Shown in pieces: positions 1 through 8,190 of a stretch of DNA of 64,000 nucleotides. A program made the translations under genes and the position numbers. The stretch comes from Pseudoalteromonas rubra. GTDB taxonomy: Bacteria; Pseudomonadota; Gammaproteobacteria; Enterobacterales; Alteromonadaceae. The notes under the pieces are model-generated. The model had not been told where the DNA came from, did not search any database, and was given only the letters and a program-made list of their open reading frames with translations. Numbering within the stretch: position 1 is the stretch's first letter; each line of letters begins with the position of its first letter. The DNA lies in contig NZ_PNCI01000007.1 in NCBI RefSeq assembly GCF_005887095.1, positions 1 through 64,000 of the forward strand. Direction: 5' to 3'.

Positions 1-7
1 CGGGTGT
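1..7 (-). tRNA. possible 5' end of a fourth tRNA, cut by the window edge
   Basis: The first seven bases align with the acceptor-stem position of the three tRNA-Val genes to the right and are followed by the same spacer. They read ACACCCG on the minus strand where the complete copies read ACGACCG. This suggests a further, divergent tRNA continuing outside the window. Only seven bases are visible, so identity is unknown. Confidence 0.25.
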
Positions 8-40
8 ACAGAGGTATTCATTGTGACTTATCAAATAAGT

Positions 41-117
41 TGGTACGACCGAGTGGATTCGAACCACCGACCCCCACCATGTCAAGGTGGTGCTCTAACC
101 AACTGAGCTACGGTCGT
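41..117 (-). tRNA. tRNA-Val (GAC), copy 1
   Basis: 77 nt including an encoded CCA (tgg at 41-43 on the plus strand). The acceptor stem ACGACCG pairs fully with CGGTCGT. The D arm begins TAGCTCAGTTGG, the anticodon loop TTGACAT gives anticodon GAC (valine, GUC/GUU codons), and the T loop is TTCGAAT. It appears identical to the other two copies. In transcription order it is the last complete gene of the cluster. A short hairpin (ACTTAT, loop, ATAAGT) directly follows the CCA end of each copy and may guide processing. Confidence 0.97.
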
Positions 118-150
118 ACAGAGGTGTGTATTGTGACTTATCAAATAAGT

Positions 151-227
151 TGGTACGACCGAGTGGATTCGAACCACCGACCCCCACCATGTCAAGGTGG
201 TGCTCTAACCAACTGAGCTACGGTCGT
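151..227 (-). tRNA. tRNA-Val (GAC), copy 2
   Basis: Same 77-nt gene as its neighbours: full acceptor stem, GAC anticodon and encoded CCA. It lies exactly 110 bp from each flanking copy, so gene plus spacer form one repeat unit. The spacers differ by only a few bases, which points to recent tandem duplication. Confidence 0.97.
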
Positions 228-260
228 ACAGAGGTGTGCATTGTGACTTATCAAATAAGT

Positions 261-337
261 TGGTACGACCGAGTGGATTCGAACCACCGACCCCCACCAT
301 GTCAAGGTGGTGCTCTAACCAACTGAGCTACGGTCGT
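261..337 (-). tRNA. tRNA-Val (GAC), copy 3 (promoter-proximal)
   Basis: First gene of the minus-strand tRNA cluster. The cloverleaf, GAC anticodon and encoded CCA are the same as in copies 1 and 2. A strong sigma70-type promoter lies about 58 bp upstream. Confidence 0.97.
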
Positions 338-394
338 ACATTGTTGAGCTGATATGACTGTTTTGTTGCATTAAGTCACTTGCCAACGGCCGCT

Positions 395-423
395 AATATA
401 TAGTGAGCGTTCAGTGGGATCAA
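395..423 (-). promoter_or_regulatory. promoter of the tRNA-Val cluster
   Basis: On the minus strand a -35 element TTGATC (418-423) and a -10 element TATATT (395-400) are separated by 17 bp. A GC-rich stretch (AGCGGCCG) follows, as is usual for stable-RNA promoters under stringent control. No experimental start site is known; the call rests on motif and position. Confidence 0.6.
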
Positions 424-463
424 GTAAATTTGCTAAATTAATGTTTGTTTGCACTTTTTTCGT

Positions 464-1450
464 TCATACCGGTGCAACTTTACACACTTTGTAGAAGCGT
501 TGCCACCACTGTGCATGCTGTCGGCTTGACGTTTTCAGTTCATCCATCAGCGCTTCAGCATGATTTGGGTAGGGCGGGTAAGGTATCGCCGCCGAAATTT
601 TTGCTACGGAGTTACTCAATTCCTGTAGCTGATTACTCAGTTGAGCTTGATAAGGTTGCAATGTCGAAATCGAAAACTTATTAAATACGTTATGCAATAT
701 TTCGGCTTTGCGTTTGTTTTTTCCTTCAGGACATACAGTTGTTTGTAGTTCTACTTGCGATAACCATGCCGTTAAAGCCTGGTTCCAGTTAATTTGCTTG
801 CGTGCACTGGTCAGCAAAGTCTGAGCATAGGGGTTGTTATGCAGTTTTCTGAGGGCAGGCGTGATACGTTCTGGGTCAATGTTTTCTGGTGTTGACAGGG
901 TGTTCGCGATTGATGCCAAAGTGGCAAGGCCTTCATTGGCTCTGATTTCATCGTCTGAGCCACGTTTATCGATCTCTGCAAATGTTAGTCTGCTAAATTG
1001 GGTGAGTTCTTCTTCGGCAGAAAGCATGAATGCGAAATACTGAGGCAGGGCCGTTCGCTTGTATGCGGCAGCTTGAGTTAAAGTGCGTTTGACGTCAGGA
1101 TCGCTGGTTCTGTCGTCGTCAACACATTGATCTGCCAGCTGGATAAACCGCACCTGATATTTAAAGACCTCACTGGGCACGGCTAGTTTGCCGAGTTGGT
1201 TGTTGTGCATCGCAACGTCCTGAGCCAGCGCACAGTGTCCCAGGTTGGCAAGCTGTAAAACAGACAGTCTAAAAGTGGCTTCAGGTCGTGTGGCACGATA
1301 GGCCTCCAGCGGGGTTGGCTTTGCTATCTGCAAAGGGTCCAACGCCAGCACATGTGCTAGCCTGTCGGCATATTCCTGGTTAATATCACTAGCCACCGGT
1401 GCACAAGCGACCAGTATCACACTAAACAGAGTCAGGGCGTAACGTATCAA
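464..1450 (-). CDS. DUF3080 family lipoprotein
   Basis: 328 residues. The N-terminus is a lipoprotein signal peptide with lipobox LVAC, so Cys16 would be lipidated after cleavage. The rest is a soluble, probably helical domain resembling the DUF3080 family of marine gamma-proteobacteria; no catalytic motif is visible. The start lies inside the end of the MATE transporter gene (29-bp overlap), so the two are probably co-transcribed and translationally coupled. The function is unknown; the coupling suggests an envelope role connected with the transporter, but this is inference. The family assignment is from recall and could not be tested by profile search. Confidence 0.7.
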   Translation of the reverse strand: MIRYALTLFSVILVACAPVASDINQEYADRLAHVLALDPLQIAKPTPLEAYRATRPEATFRLSVLQLANLGHCALAQDVAMHNNQLGKLAVPSEVFKYQVRFIQLADQCVDDDRTSDPDVKRTLTQAAAYKRTALPQYFAFMLSAEEELTQFSRLTFAEIDKRGSDDEIRANEGLATLASIANTLSTPENIDPERITPALRKLHNNPYAQTLLTSARKQINWNQALTAWLSQVELQTTVCPEGKNKRKAEILHNVFNKFSISTLQPYQAQLSNQLQELSNSVAKISAAIPYPPYPNHAEALMDELKTSSRQHAQWWQRFYKVCKVAPV

Positions 1451-2777
1451 GCCGTTTCCTCACAAAATACAAAAGCAATATCGCAGCACACGTCAGGCCA
1501 ACAATAATACCGACCCAGAACCCTCTGGCTCCCATGGCTGACGTCAGGATATCTGTTTTTGCCAATACAAACCCCAGACTGAAGCCAATCAGCCAGTAAG
1601 AAACAAAGGTCACTATGGTGATAGGGCTGGTGTATTTTAACCCACGCAAAACCCCGTTTGCAGCAACTTGTAAGGCATCTGGGAGCTGATAAATACATGC
1701 CAGTACTATGATGCCGGAAGCCAACACCGCAACCTCTGCGTTTTGAGTATATACCCAGGCAATTTCGTTGCGGATCACAAAAGTAAAGGTGGCAACAAGT
1801 ACGGAGACCACGACAGCACACACAAAACTGGTATAGACCGAATTCACCAGCCGCGGATAATTGCCTTCTCCGGATAGCGTGCCAATACGAATTGCGATTG
1901 CCATTGATAAGCTAAGTGGCAGCATAAACAAAATGGTAGTGACACTGGCTGCAATTTGATGCCCAGACACTGCAATTGCACCCAAGTCTGCAATAAACAA
2001 AGGAATACAGGCAAATAAAGTGACTTCGAAGAAAGTAGCCAGGCAGATAGGCAGGCCCAGTTTTATAATCTGTACGAGTGTAGTTGGGCTTGGGCGTGCA
2101 AACGCTTTTATCAGCCACTTTCCATCCAGATATTTGTTGTTAAAGCTATACACCAATTGCGCTGTAGCCATCACCCAAAACACCAGGGTAGTTGCCAGGC
2201 CACAGCCTGCGCTACCTAGTGCGGGCATACCCAGCTTCCCGTATATAAACACATAATTGGCAAAGACGTTGACTAACAGGCCTAACAAACTGATGTACAA
2301 TGCAGCTTTGGTATTGCCAACACCCTCAGTCACGTTGCGATAGACAGAAAACAATAAGAAGGCCGGGAGTCCCCATTTTACAAAATCGATATATTGCTGC
2401 GCTAAACTGGTTATGGCTTCGGCGGCTCCAATCTGAGCAAAGATCAGTGGCGTAAATGCGCTGGCGATAAAGCCGAGTGAAGACAAAACAAGTGCCAGAT
2501 AGATACCTTGCTGAAAATAGGTTTTTATACCCTCTCGCTGTTTGGCGCCATCACAGTAGGCAACCATACTGGTGATGGCGAGCAAAATCCCCTGCAAAGA
2601 AAAAATCATTGGGTTCCAGGTACCGGTTGCAATTGATAGCGCAGCGAGGTCCTCAGCACTAACTTGTCCCGCCATCATAGTGTCGACAACGGACATTAGC
2701 ACTAAGGTTATCTGGGCAAAAAAGACAGGGGTGGCAAGGCGTATCAGGCGCTTAGCTTCCCATAAAGCGAATTTCAT
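1422..2777 (-). CDS. norM: MATE family multidrug efflux antiporter (NorM type)
   Basis: 451 residues with about twelve hydrophobic helices, the usual size for MATE transporters. The N-terminal region (LATPVFFAQITL, VVDTMMAG, then the first periplasmic loop) aligns with E. coli and Vibrio NorM. These inner-membrane pumps export cationic drugs and dyes in exchange for Na+ or H+. The gene is divergent from riboflavin synthase, as I recall for norM in Vibrio, and its 3' end overlaps the DUF3080 lipoprotein gene. The start ATG is followed by MKFALWEAKRLIRL, which fits the family start. Substrates cannot be read from the sequence. Confidence 0.85.
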   Translation of the reverse strand: MKFALWEAKRLIRLATPVFFAQITLVLMSVVDTMMAGQVSAEDLAALSIATGTWNPMIFSLQGILLAITSMVAYCDGAKQREGIKTYFQQGIYLALVLSSLGFIASAFTPLIFAQIGAAEAITSLAQQYIDFVKWGLPAFLLFSVYRNVTEGVGNTKAALYISLLGLLVNVFANYVFIYGKLGMPALGSAGCGLATTLVFWVMATAQLVYSFNNKYLDGKWLIKAFARPSPTTLVQIIKLGLPICLATFFEVTLFACIPLFIADLGAIAVSGHQIAASVTTILFMLPLSLSMAIAIRIGTLSGEGNYPRLVNSVYTSFVCAVVVSVLVATFTFVIRNEIAWVYTQNAEVAVLASGIIVLACIYQLPDALQVAANGVLRGLKYTSPITIVTFVSYWLIGFSLGFVLAKTDILTSAMGARGFWVGIIVGLTCAAILLLYFVRKRLDTLRPDSV

Positions 2778-2915
2778 ATTAAATCTGAACTTCCTAAAAC
2801 GTTAATCTTAAATAACTTCTTAAAAACTTACCACTTTTATCCGATGAACGCGCAGTTTAATCTGATGACTGTTTGCGATACACTGCGCGCCATTATTCTC
2901 GAAAATCTGAGCGTT

Positions 2916-3557
2916 ATGTTTACCGGAATTGTACAGACTCAAGCGACGGTGGTTAGTGCCGTATTGCGTGAAGGGATCATGAAATTAGTACTATCAGTTG
3001 ATAGTCGATACCTGGAAAAGTTAACTCATGGTGCCAGCATTGCAATCAACGGCTGTTGCCTGACCGTGACTGACTTTGAAGTGAGAGGGGCTGATGTTGT
3101 TGGCCAGGTGTCTTTTGATGTGATCGATGAGACGCTCAAACTGACCAACCTCTGTGGTTTGCAACAGGGGACCCGGGTTAATTTTGAGCGCTCTGTGACC
3201 TTTGGCACAGAGTTGGGCGGGCATATAGTGTCTGGGCATGTGCATTGCCAGGGGGCAATTGAACAAATCATTCAGGATGCGGACAATTGCCGGATCAAGC
3301 TGGCCATTGATGACCAGTGGATAAAGTACATTCTTTATAAGGGATTTATTTGTGTGAACGGTGCGAGCTTAACAGTCGGCAAATTGGAAGAAGGGGGCTT
3401 TTGGCTTCACCTTATTCCTGAAACTTTGACCTTGACCAATTTAGGTGTGGCCCACGTTGGTGATGCGCTGAACATTGAAGTCGACCAGCAAACATACACA
3501 ACAGTCAATACCGTAGAGCACTATTTACGTAAAAACAGAGGAAGCTTCTCTTTATAA
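2916..3557 (+). CDS. ribE: riboflavin synthase, alpha chain
   Basis: Catalyses dismutation of two 6,7-dimethyl-8-ribityllumazines to riboflavin and a pyrimidinedione, the last step of vitamin B2 synthesis. 213 residues from the ATG giving MFTGIVQ, the near-invariant N-terminus of the family; an in-frame ATG at 2844 would add 24 residues without family support. Two similar lumazine-binding barrels follow (about 1-97 and 98-195), with GGHIVSGHVH at the start of the second. The gene stands alone and is divergent from the MATE pump. No FMN riboswitch was recognised upstream. Also called ribC in enterobacteria. Confidence 0.93.
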   Translation: MFTGIVQTQATVVSAVLREGIMKLVLSVDSRYLEKLTHGASIAINGCCLTVTDFEVRGADVVGQVSFDVIDETLKLTNLCGLQQGTRVNFERSVTFGTELGGHIVSGHVHCQGAIEQIIQDADNCRIKLAIDDQWIKYILYKGFICVNGASLTVGKLEEGGFWLHLIPETLTLTNLGVAHVGDALNIEVDQQTYTTVNTVEHYLRKNRGSFSL

Positions 3558-3592
3558 TATTAGTCCGCCTTATTGAAGTGAAAAGCGCCGAC

Positions 3593-3699
3593 GATAACGG
3601 TGTTTTTGCGTACTGTTATTGGAGGGATAAATGCGTGGCTTGAGATCTGAGATACAGGTAACCAACAAGCATTTGTCACTCAAATATTGGGCCTTTTAG
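3593..3699 (+). other. hairpin followed by a 22-codon ORF with a strong ribosome binding site
   Basis: Downstream of ribE a hairpin (ATAACGGT pairing with ACTGTTAT, about 3594-3619) leads directly to a strong Shine-Dalgarno GGAGGG and an ATG at 3631, opening a 22-codon frame that ends TAG at 3697-3699. The peptide starts MRGLRSEIQV. No homologue is recognised; it may be a leader peptide, a small protein or chance. Confidence 0.25.
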
Positions 3700-3738
3700 C
3701 TTCAAAAGTGACGGAGCTACTCAGGTTGATTGGTATAA

Positions 3739-3761
3739 AACAGGCACAATCCGTGCCTGTT
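3739..3761 (-). terminator. hairpin at the end of the CPXCG gene
   Basis: A perfect 9-bp stem AACAGGCAC / GTGCCTGTT with a 5-base loop overlaps the stop codon of the minus-strand CPXCG gene. The following minus-strand sequence (TTATACC) is only weakly T-rich, so termination may be weak. Confidence 0.5.
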
Positions 3762-3963
3762 AAAATACTTGTTCGTCGTCTGAGTCTACCTTCAGTTCAA
3801 GTTTGTTGATCGCATAGTCGATATGCATATTTAAGTGAATTGGGTTGCAACAGGCTGCGCAATCTTCATAGTAGTCCTGATCACCTTCGCTGGCGTCGAG
3901 ACTAACAAAGATATGATGACCGCAATGCGGGCAACTAATACGTTGGTCATACAGCTGCTTCAT
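3760..3963 (-). CDS. CPXCG motif-containing zinc ribbon protein
   Basis: 67 residues. Two cysteine pairs, CPHCG near residue 11 and CAACC near residue 36, can form a single zinc ribbon; an acidic C-terminus (DSDDEQVF) follows. This matches the Cys-rich CPXCG family of short gamma-proteobacterial proteins, whose role is not known. A good ribosome binding site (TTGGAG, 8 nt from ATG) supports the start. It is a single-gene unit between ribE and the fructosamine-kinase-like gene and ends in a hairpin. Nucleic-acid binding is possible but unproven. Confidence 0.8.
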   Translation of the reverse strand: MKQLYDQRISCPHCGHHIFVSLDASEGDQDYYEDCAACCNPIHLNMHIDYAINKLELKVDSDDEQVF

Positions 3964-4041
3964 GAGTTTACTCCAACGAGTTTTCCATTTTTCGCATTAA
4001 TAACTATAGCAGCATTGTCGATTATTACAGTAAAGTTGCAC

Positions 4042-4896
4042 TTATTTGTATAGGGTTTCGATGTGACTGGCCGCTTGTTTCAGGTAGTCTCCTGCAAACA
4101 TATTGGCATGGCACAAAAGTGGGTAAAGTTGATAGATACGGCGACGACCCTCGTATCCATCCAGACGCGGATAAACACTGTCGTATCCTTCGTAAAATGC
4201 CGGGGGTAACGGCGCAAATAGCTCACTGGCGGCCAAATCAACCTCTCTGTCGCCATAGTAACAGGAAGGGCAAAACAGGCAGGGCTTTCCTTGAGCAAAA
4301 GCAATGTTCCCGCGCCAAAAGTGGCCGTGTAACAAAGAAGGGGCGACCTGATGAGGGAGCATAGGCTTAACTTCCTCAACAAACTTGTCTATGTCCACAA
4401 GCTTGATGCCTTTCTCAGCCAATAGTTGTAGCTGCCAGGCTATCCGTTCTTCAGCGAAAAACACTTCCCACTTTTTGTGCCACTGGTTTGGTTGTGCCAA
4501 GTCAAAGAAGTAGTTGTCTTCCTCAAGGCCATACATTTGTTGCTCGTGACGTGCATGCAATTTCGCTAAAGTCGTCCCACAGGTAAACCAATCTTCTACC
4601 TCTCCCGACGTTTCCAGCCACTCAAGTACTAAAAAGCAAAACTCTATACTTGAGCCAATTGCAATCGTATCTGCTATCAAAAAATCACTATCTCGGATCA
4701 GAGTATCATGGTTTTTAGCTTCACACTCAAAACGTTCGAGGGCCTGAATGTGGTCCACTTTGACTAAGTAGCAGTGATGGTCATTCTCTATTTTGAATAA
4801 GCGAGCTTGCCCATTGCAGGGCAATTGCGTTTTACGGGTAAACTCGAAGTGTTCATGAATTGCCTCACTGATATACTGATTTACGAGATTCCACAT
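4042..4896 (-). CDS. fructosamine-kinase family protein lacking catalytic acids (probable pseudokinase)
   Basis: 284 residues from the ATG at 4894-4896, which has a GAAGG ribosome site and matches the start of E. coli YniA; the frame opens 30 codons earlier. The protein follows YniA and fructosamine-3-kinases throughout: the VKVD lysine (Lys46), the FFAEERIAWQLQLLAEKGI helix, PSLLHG and YYGDRE. Family members phosphorylate ketosamines to reverse glycation. Here the catalytic Asp of HGDLW is His192 (HGHFWRGN), and the metal-binding Asp of FDPAC is Cys209, giving CPSC. The glycine-rich loop is also unusual (LPCNGQ, Cys27). Both codons were read directly from the DNA. Ordinary kinase activity is therefore doubtful. 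It is divergent from the DUF445 gene. Confidence 0.85.
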   Translation of the reverse strand: MWNLVNQYISEAIHEHFEFTRKTQLPCNGQARLFKIENDHHCYLVKVDHIQALERFECEAKNHDTLIRDSDFLIADTIAIGSSIEFCFLVLEWLETSGEVEDWFTCGTTLAKLHARHEQQMYGLEEDNYFFDLAQPNQWHKKWEVFFAEERIAWQLQLLAEKGIKLVDIDKFVEEVKPMLPHQVAPSLLHGHFWRGNIAFAQGKPCLFCPSCYYGDREVDLAASELFAPLPPAFYEGYDSVYPRLDGYEGRRRIYQLYPLLCHANMFAGDYLKQAASHIETLYK

Positions 4897-5031
4897 AGTA
4901 CCTTCACAGGTTGAGTACCACACATACCCTAAACTATGGTCGATTTTTGCTATAACACAAATACTTGTAGACAGATTTAAATTCACTACAATATGCGGCC
5001 GAACAAAATACTCAGATCACAAGAGGCAATA

Positions 5032-5724
5032 ATGAGTAAAAGTCTAGCGACGAATATCCTGGCCGCCGCGGTTGTACTCATTGGCTGGTTAATGAAAGTC
5101 GATGTTCTGTTAACTATGGGGCTGTTTGCACTATCTGGAGCTGTGACAAACTGGCTTGCAATCCATATGCTATTTGAAAAGGTGCCTGGTCTATATGGGT
5201 CGGGGGTCATCACTATTAAATTCAGAGAATTCAAAACTGCGATACGTAAACTCATACTCGAAGAGTTCTTTAATGATGACAAGCTTCGAAGTTTTGCCAA
5301 GAAGAACGAAATTCAACTGGATCTAAAGCCGGTCATCAAACAAACAGATTTATCTCCTGCATTCAATAAGTTGGTACAGGTTATTGAGGCTTCACAGTTT
5401 GGTGCTATGCTGGCGATGGTGGGTGGAAAAGAAGCTATTGAACCGATGAAAGACAGCTTTACGGATAAAATGAAAGAAGCCCTATTCGAGATCAGTGAAG
5501 GGCCCGAATTTCAACAGCAACTATCAGGGTTGCTGACCAGCGGGCAGTCGGTTGACGCGATAAAAGTTGCCATTGAACATGCTGTAGAAGAGCGTCTGGC
5601 TGAACTGACACCTGCTATGGTTAAAAGTATCGTTCAGGATATGATCCACACCCACTTGGGCTGGCTTGTAGTCTGGGGGGGCGTATTTGGGGGAGTGTTT
5701 GGCCTGATTGCAACGGTTATCTGA
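5032..5724 (+). CDS. DUF445 family membrane protein
   Basis: 230 residues from the ATG at 5032, which follows AAGAGG; an upstream in-frame ATG at 4993 has no such site. There are hydrophobic segments at about 7-40 and at the C-terminus (LGWLVVWGGVFGGVFG), with a charged helical middle. The segment TNWLAIHMLFEKVPGLYGSG is the signature of DUF445, a bacterial inner-membrane family of unknown function. The topology suggests both ends in the membrane and the central domain exposed. It shares a short divergent intergenic region with the fructosamine-kinase-like gene. Confidence 0.8.
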   Translation: MSKSLATNILAAAVVLIGWLMKVDVLLTMGLFALSGAVTNWLAIHMLFEKVPGLYGSGVITIKFREFKTAIRKLILEEFFNDDKLRSFAKKNEIQLDLKPVIKQTDLSPAFNKLVQVIEASQFGAMLAMVGGKEAIEPMKDSFTDKMKEALFEISEGPEFQQQLSGLLTSGQSVDAIKVAIEHAVEERLAELTPAMVKSIVQDMIHTHLGWLVVWGGVFGGVFGLIATVI

Positions 5725-5827
5725 GGTAGCAGGGCTTATAAGCAAACCTGATTGGTAACTTGCTGAATAACTGCGCATTGAGACATAACCTAACCTGATG
5801 TCGCAATGCGCTAACAATGATAAACAC

Positions 5828-6187
5828 TCATTTAGACCCATATACGGCAATGGTTTTCTGCTGCTCTGACATCGCGATATCACGAATAGAGGTATCTGTG
5901 TTGGTGTCTATATTCAGCAGTTGTGCAGATTTGTGGAGGCCAAACTTTTTCGTAAACTGAGAGACACTCAAATCGTTACAGGTCAGTTTGTCTGTCACAA
6001 TCTGACGACTTATGTGGTGTTCCTCTAATTCCTTACGCAACGTCAGGCGATGGTTTGCGCCGACAGCAATACACAGTTGGGTGGCAACACTGTTGTCGGT
6101 TCCAACAAACTCAACGCCTCCAGCATTGGCCGATATACTGGTTGCCAGAAGTAGTGGTGACAGGATTAGGGCCTTGGCAAATTTCAT
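5828..6187 (-). CDS. small secreted protein, DUF3718-like
   Basis: 119 residues with a clear Sec signal peptide, cleaved near ANAG (residues 21-24). The mature part has two cysteines (in QLCIAVG and LTCNDLS), which could form a disulfide in the periplasm. The pattern FVGTDNSVATQLCIAVGA recalls DUF3718, a short exported family of Alteromonadales; this is by memory. No enzyme motif is seen. It is a lone gene preceded by a good ribosome site (TGGAGAAC). Confidence 0.6.
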   Translation of the reverse strand: MKFAKALILSPLLLATSISANAGGVEFVGTDNSVATQLCIAVGANHRLTLRKELEEHHISRQIVTDKLTCNDLSVSQFTKKFGLHKSAQLLNIDTNTDTSIRDIAMSEQQKTIAVYGSK

Positions 6188-6797
6188 GATGTTCTCCAGG
6201 TTTATGAAAAGCTCACCACAAGTATTGATGCGAATAATGCAAAATGCTGTAACGGGACAATATCCGAATGTAATAAACTATGTCGGCTTTAAAATCTCTG
6301 AGTAACAAGCTGATTTTAATGATATAGTTGTGTCTGGCGTAAGTGAGTGCAAGAGGTTTCCTGGGAAAGTTTTTTTCGATTAACTATTTCTCTTTGTTTC
6401 ATTATAGTGCTGTTTGCGTTTACTTGAACTTAGATTAATACCTGTGTCAAAACTATGTCTATGCTTCTCAGAGTGTGTCTACGGGTTGAGAAACTAGGAA
6501 CGCAAAAGTGTGTTGCACGATCAATAGAGCCAAGCGCCACAATGTGGTGTTTTATCCATGTATTTTTGCTTAACTCACAGAATCGAGATAAGTGCCCGGG
6601 CTAGGCAAGTGACTTATTAATCTGATTGAGTGAATGAGTCTTTAACCCACATGAGCTTCTATTACAGGGAGAAAACTCGAAATGTGCAGGTGGCCGAGCT
6701 ATATTGTGAACTGTCGAAACAAATTTGCAATTTTACGTCAATTGTTAGCCAATACCCTGCGGGGTGATCAATCACGCAGAAAAATAAGAGAAAAATG
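6188..6797. other. 610-bp intergenic region, no gene recognised
   Basis: This region separates the DUF3718-like gene from the amidohydrolase pair. No ORF with a convincing ribosome site, tRNA, intrinsic terminator or clear operator was found. The long leader could carry the promoter of the amidohydrolase genes or a small RNA, but nothing specific can be claimed. Confidence 0.5.
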
Positions 6798-8180
6798 ATG
6801 CAAAAATTCAAGCCAACGGCGATTGTACTTGCATTAAGTACAGTTCTTCTTGGGTGCCAAGATAAAGGACCTCAAAAAGAAAAAGTCACTATTGAAAAAA
6901 ATCCATACCCAAGCACCTATCAGCCACTTAGCAAGGGCTCTACACTTATCACCAATGCAACGGTTTTGACCGGAACTGGTGAGCGTCTCGAAGAAACTGA
7001 TGTCTTGCTTAAAGACGGTAAAATCAGCCAGGTAGGACAGGATCTGTCTGCCCAGGCAGACGTGACTATAGATGCACAGGGGAAGTGGGTAACACCTGGG
7101 ATCATTGATGTGCACTCGCACTTAGGGGCTTATCCTAACCCTTCCGTTGAATCACACGCTGACGGCAACGAAATCACTAAACCAAATACCGCCCAGGTTT
7201 GGGTAGAGCACTCAGTCTGGCCACAAGACCCAGGTTTTAATCGTGCCCGAGAAGGAGGGATCACCACATTGCAGATCCTGCCAGGTTCTGCCAACTTGTT
7301 TGGTGGTCGCAGTGTAACGTTGAAAAATGTGCCTTCACCAACCATGCAGGGTATGAAGTTTCCAGGTGCACCTTATGGTCTGAAAATGGCTTGTGGTGAG
7401 AACCCGAAACGCGTATACGGAGGCAAGGGCGTTGCACCTTATACTCGTATGGGTAATATGGCCGGTTACCGAGCTGCGTGGGCTGAAGCAAGTGAATACA
7501 AGCAGGCATGGGAGCAATATGAAGCAGCTTATGCCGCTGGCCTGAATCCCGATGCGCCGAAGCGTGATATTCGTCTTGATACGCTTCGTGGCGTACTGGA
7601 CGGTGAAATCCTGATCCACAATCACTGCTACAAAGCGGAAGAAATGGCGATGATGATCGACTTGTCCAAAGAGTTTGGTTATCACTCGGGGACTTTCCAC
7701 CATGGCATTGAGGCCTATAAAGTCGCTGATCTTCTGGCTGAGAATGGAAACTGTGCGGCACTGTGGCCAGATTGGTGGGGCTTCAAGATGGAAGCCTATG
7801 ACATGGTGCCGGAAAATGTTGCAATCGTGGATGCCGTTAAGAATTCTTGTGCGGTTGTTCACTCAGATTCAGACACGACTATTCAACGTCTGAACCATGA
7901 AGCGGCTAAAATCATGAATACTGCTAACCAGGCAGGTTTCTCACTGAAAGAGCAAGATGCGATTAAGTGGATCACCTACAATGCTGCTAAATCTCTTGGT
8001 ATTGAAGAGATAACGGGCTCAGTCAAACAAGGCAAACAAGCGGACATCGTGATCTGGGATAGAAACCCGTTCAGTGTTTACTCTAAAGCTGAAACTGTTT
8101 ATATCGACGGTGCCAAAGTATATGACCGCCATGATGAAAAATATCAGGCTGTAAGTGATTTTATGCTGGGTCAGCGCTAA
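6798..8180 (+). CDS. amidohydrolase family lipoprotein, metal site intact
   Basis: 460 residues. The second of two adjacent ATGs (6798) is 7 nt from AAGAG and is preferred to 6795. A lipoprotein signal ends in LLGC, so the enzyme is probably tethered in the envelope. The amidohydrolase pattern is complete: ITNATVLTGTG start of the beta-sandwich, metal ligands HSH in IIDVHSHLG, later His residues in ILIHNHC and GTFHHG, and the catalytic Asp in VVHSDSD. The C-terminus (GKQADIVIWDRNP) closes the composite domain. It resembles imidazolonepropionase- or prolidase-like members; the substrate is unknown. It is followed 10 bp later by a paralogue, so the two form an operon. Confidence 0.88.
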   Translation: MQKFKPTAIVLALSTVLLGCQDKGPQKEKVTIEKNPYPSTYQPLSKGSTLITNATVLTGTGERLEETDVLLKDGKISQVGQDLSAQADVTIDAQGKWVTPGIIDVHSHLGAYPNPSVESHADGNEITKPNTAQVWVEHSVWPQDPGFNRAREGGITTLQILPGSANLFGGRSVTLKNVPSPTMQGMKFPGAPYGLKMACGENPKRVYGGKGVAPYTRMGNMAGYRAAWAEASEYKQAWEQYEAAYAAGLNPDAPKRDIRLDTLRGVLDGEILIHNHCYKAEEMAMMIDLSKEFGYHSGTFHHGIEAYKVADLLAENGNCAALWPDWWGFKMEAYDMVPENVAIVDAVKNSCAVVHSDSDTTIQRLNHEAAKIMNTANQAGFSLKEQDAIKWITYNAAKSLGIEEITGSVKQGKQADIVIWDRNPFSVYSKAETVYIDGAKVYDRHDEKYQAVSDFMLGQR

Positions 8181-8190
8181 GGAGTAAATG

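Larger units (their letters stand above)
8..337. repeat. tandem 110-bp repeat, three units (tRNA plus 33-bp spacer)
   Basis: Three head-to-tail units, each a 77-bp tRNA-Val gene and a 33-bp spacer ending in cttatcaaataagt. The spacers at 8-40, 118-150 and 228-260 differ only in a few bases after 'gaggt'. Arrays like this vary in copy number by unequal crossing-over. Confidence 0.9.

Noticed and set aside
8..337. Regular direct repeats resembling a CRISPR-like array
   Set aside because: Each unit is a complete tRNA-Val gene with cloverleaf and CCA; there are no variable spacers and no cas genes.
2778..2915. Possible FMN riboswitch before riboflavin synthase
   Set aside because: The short divergent gap does not contain the conserved RFN blocks, and the first ATG-extended frame is not supported by the family start.
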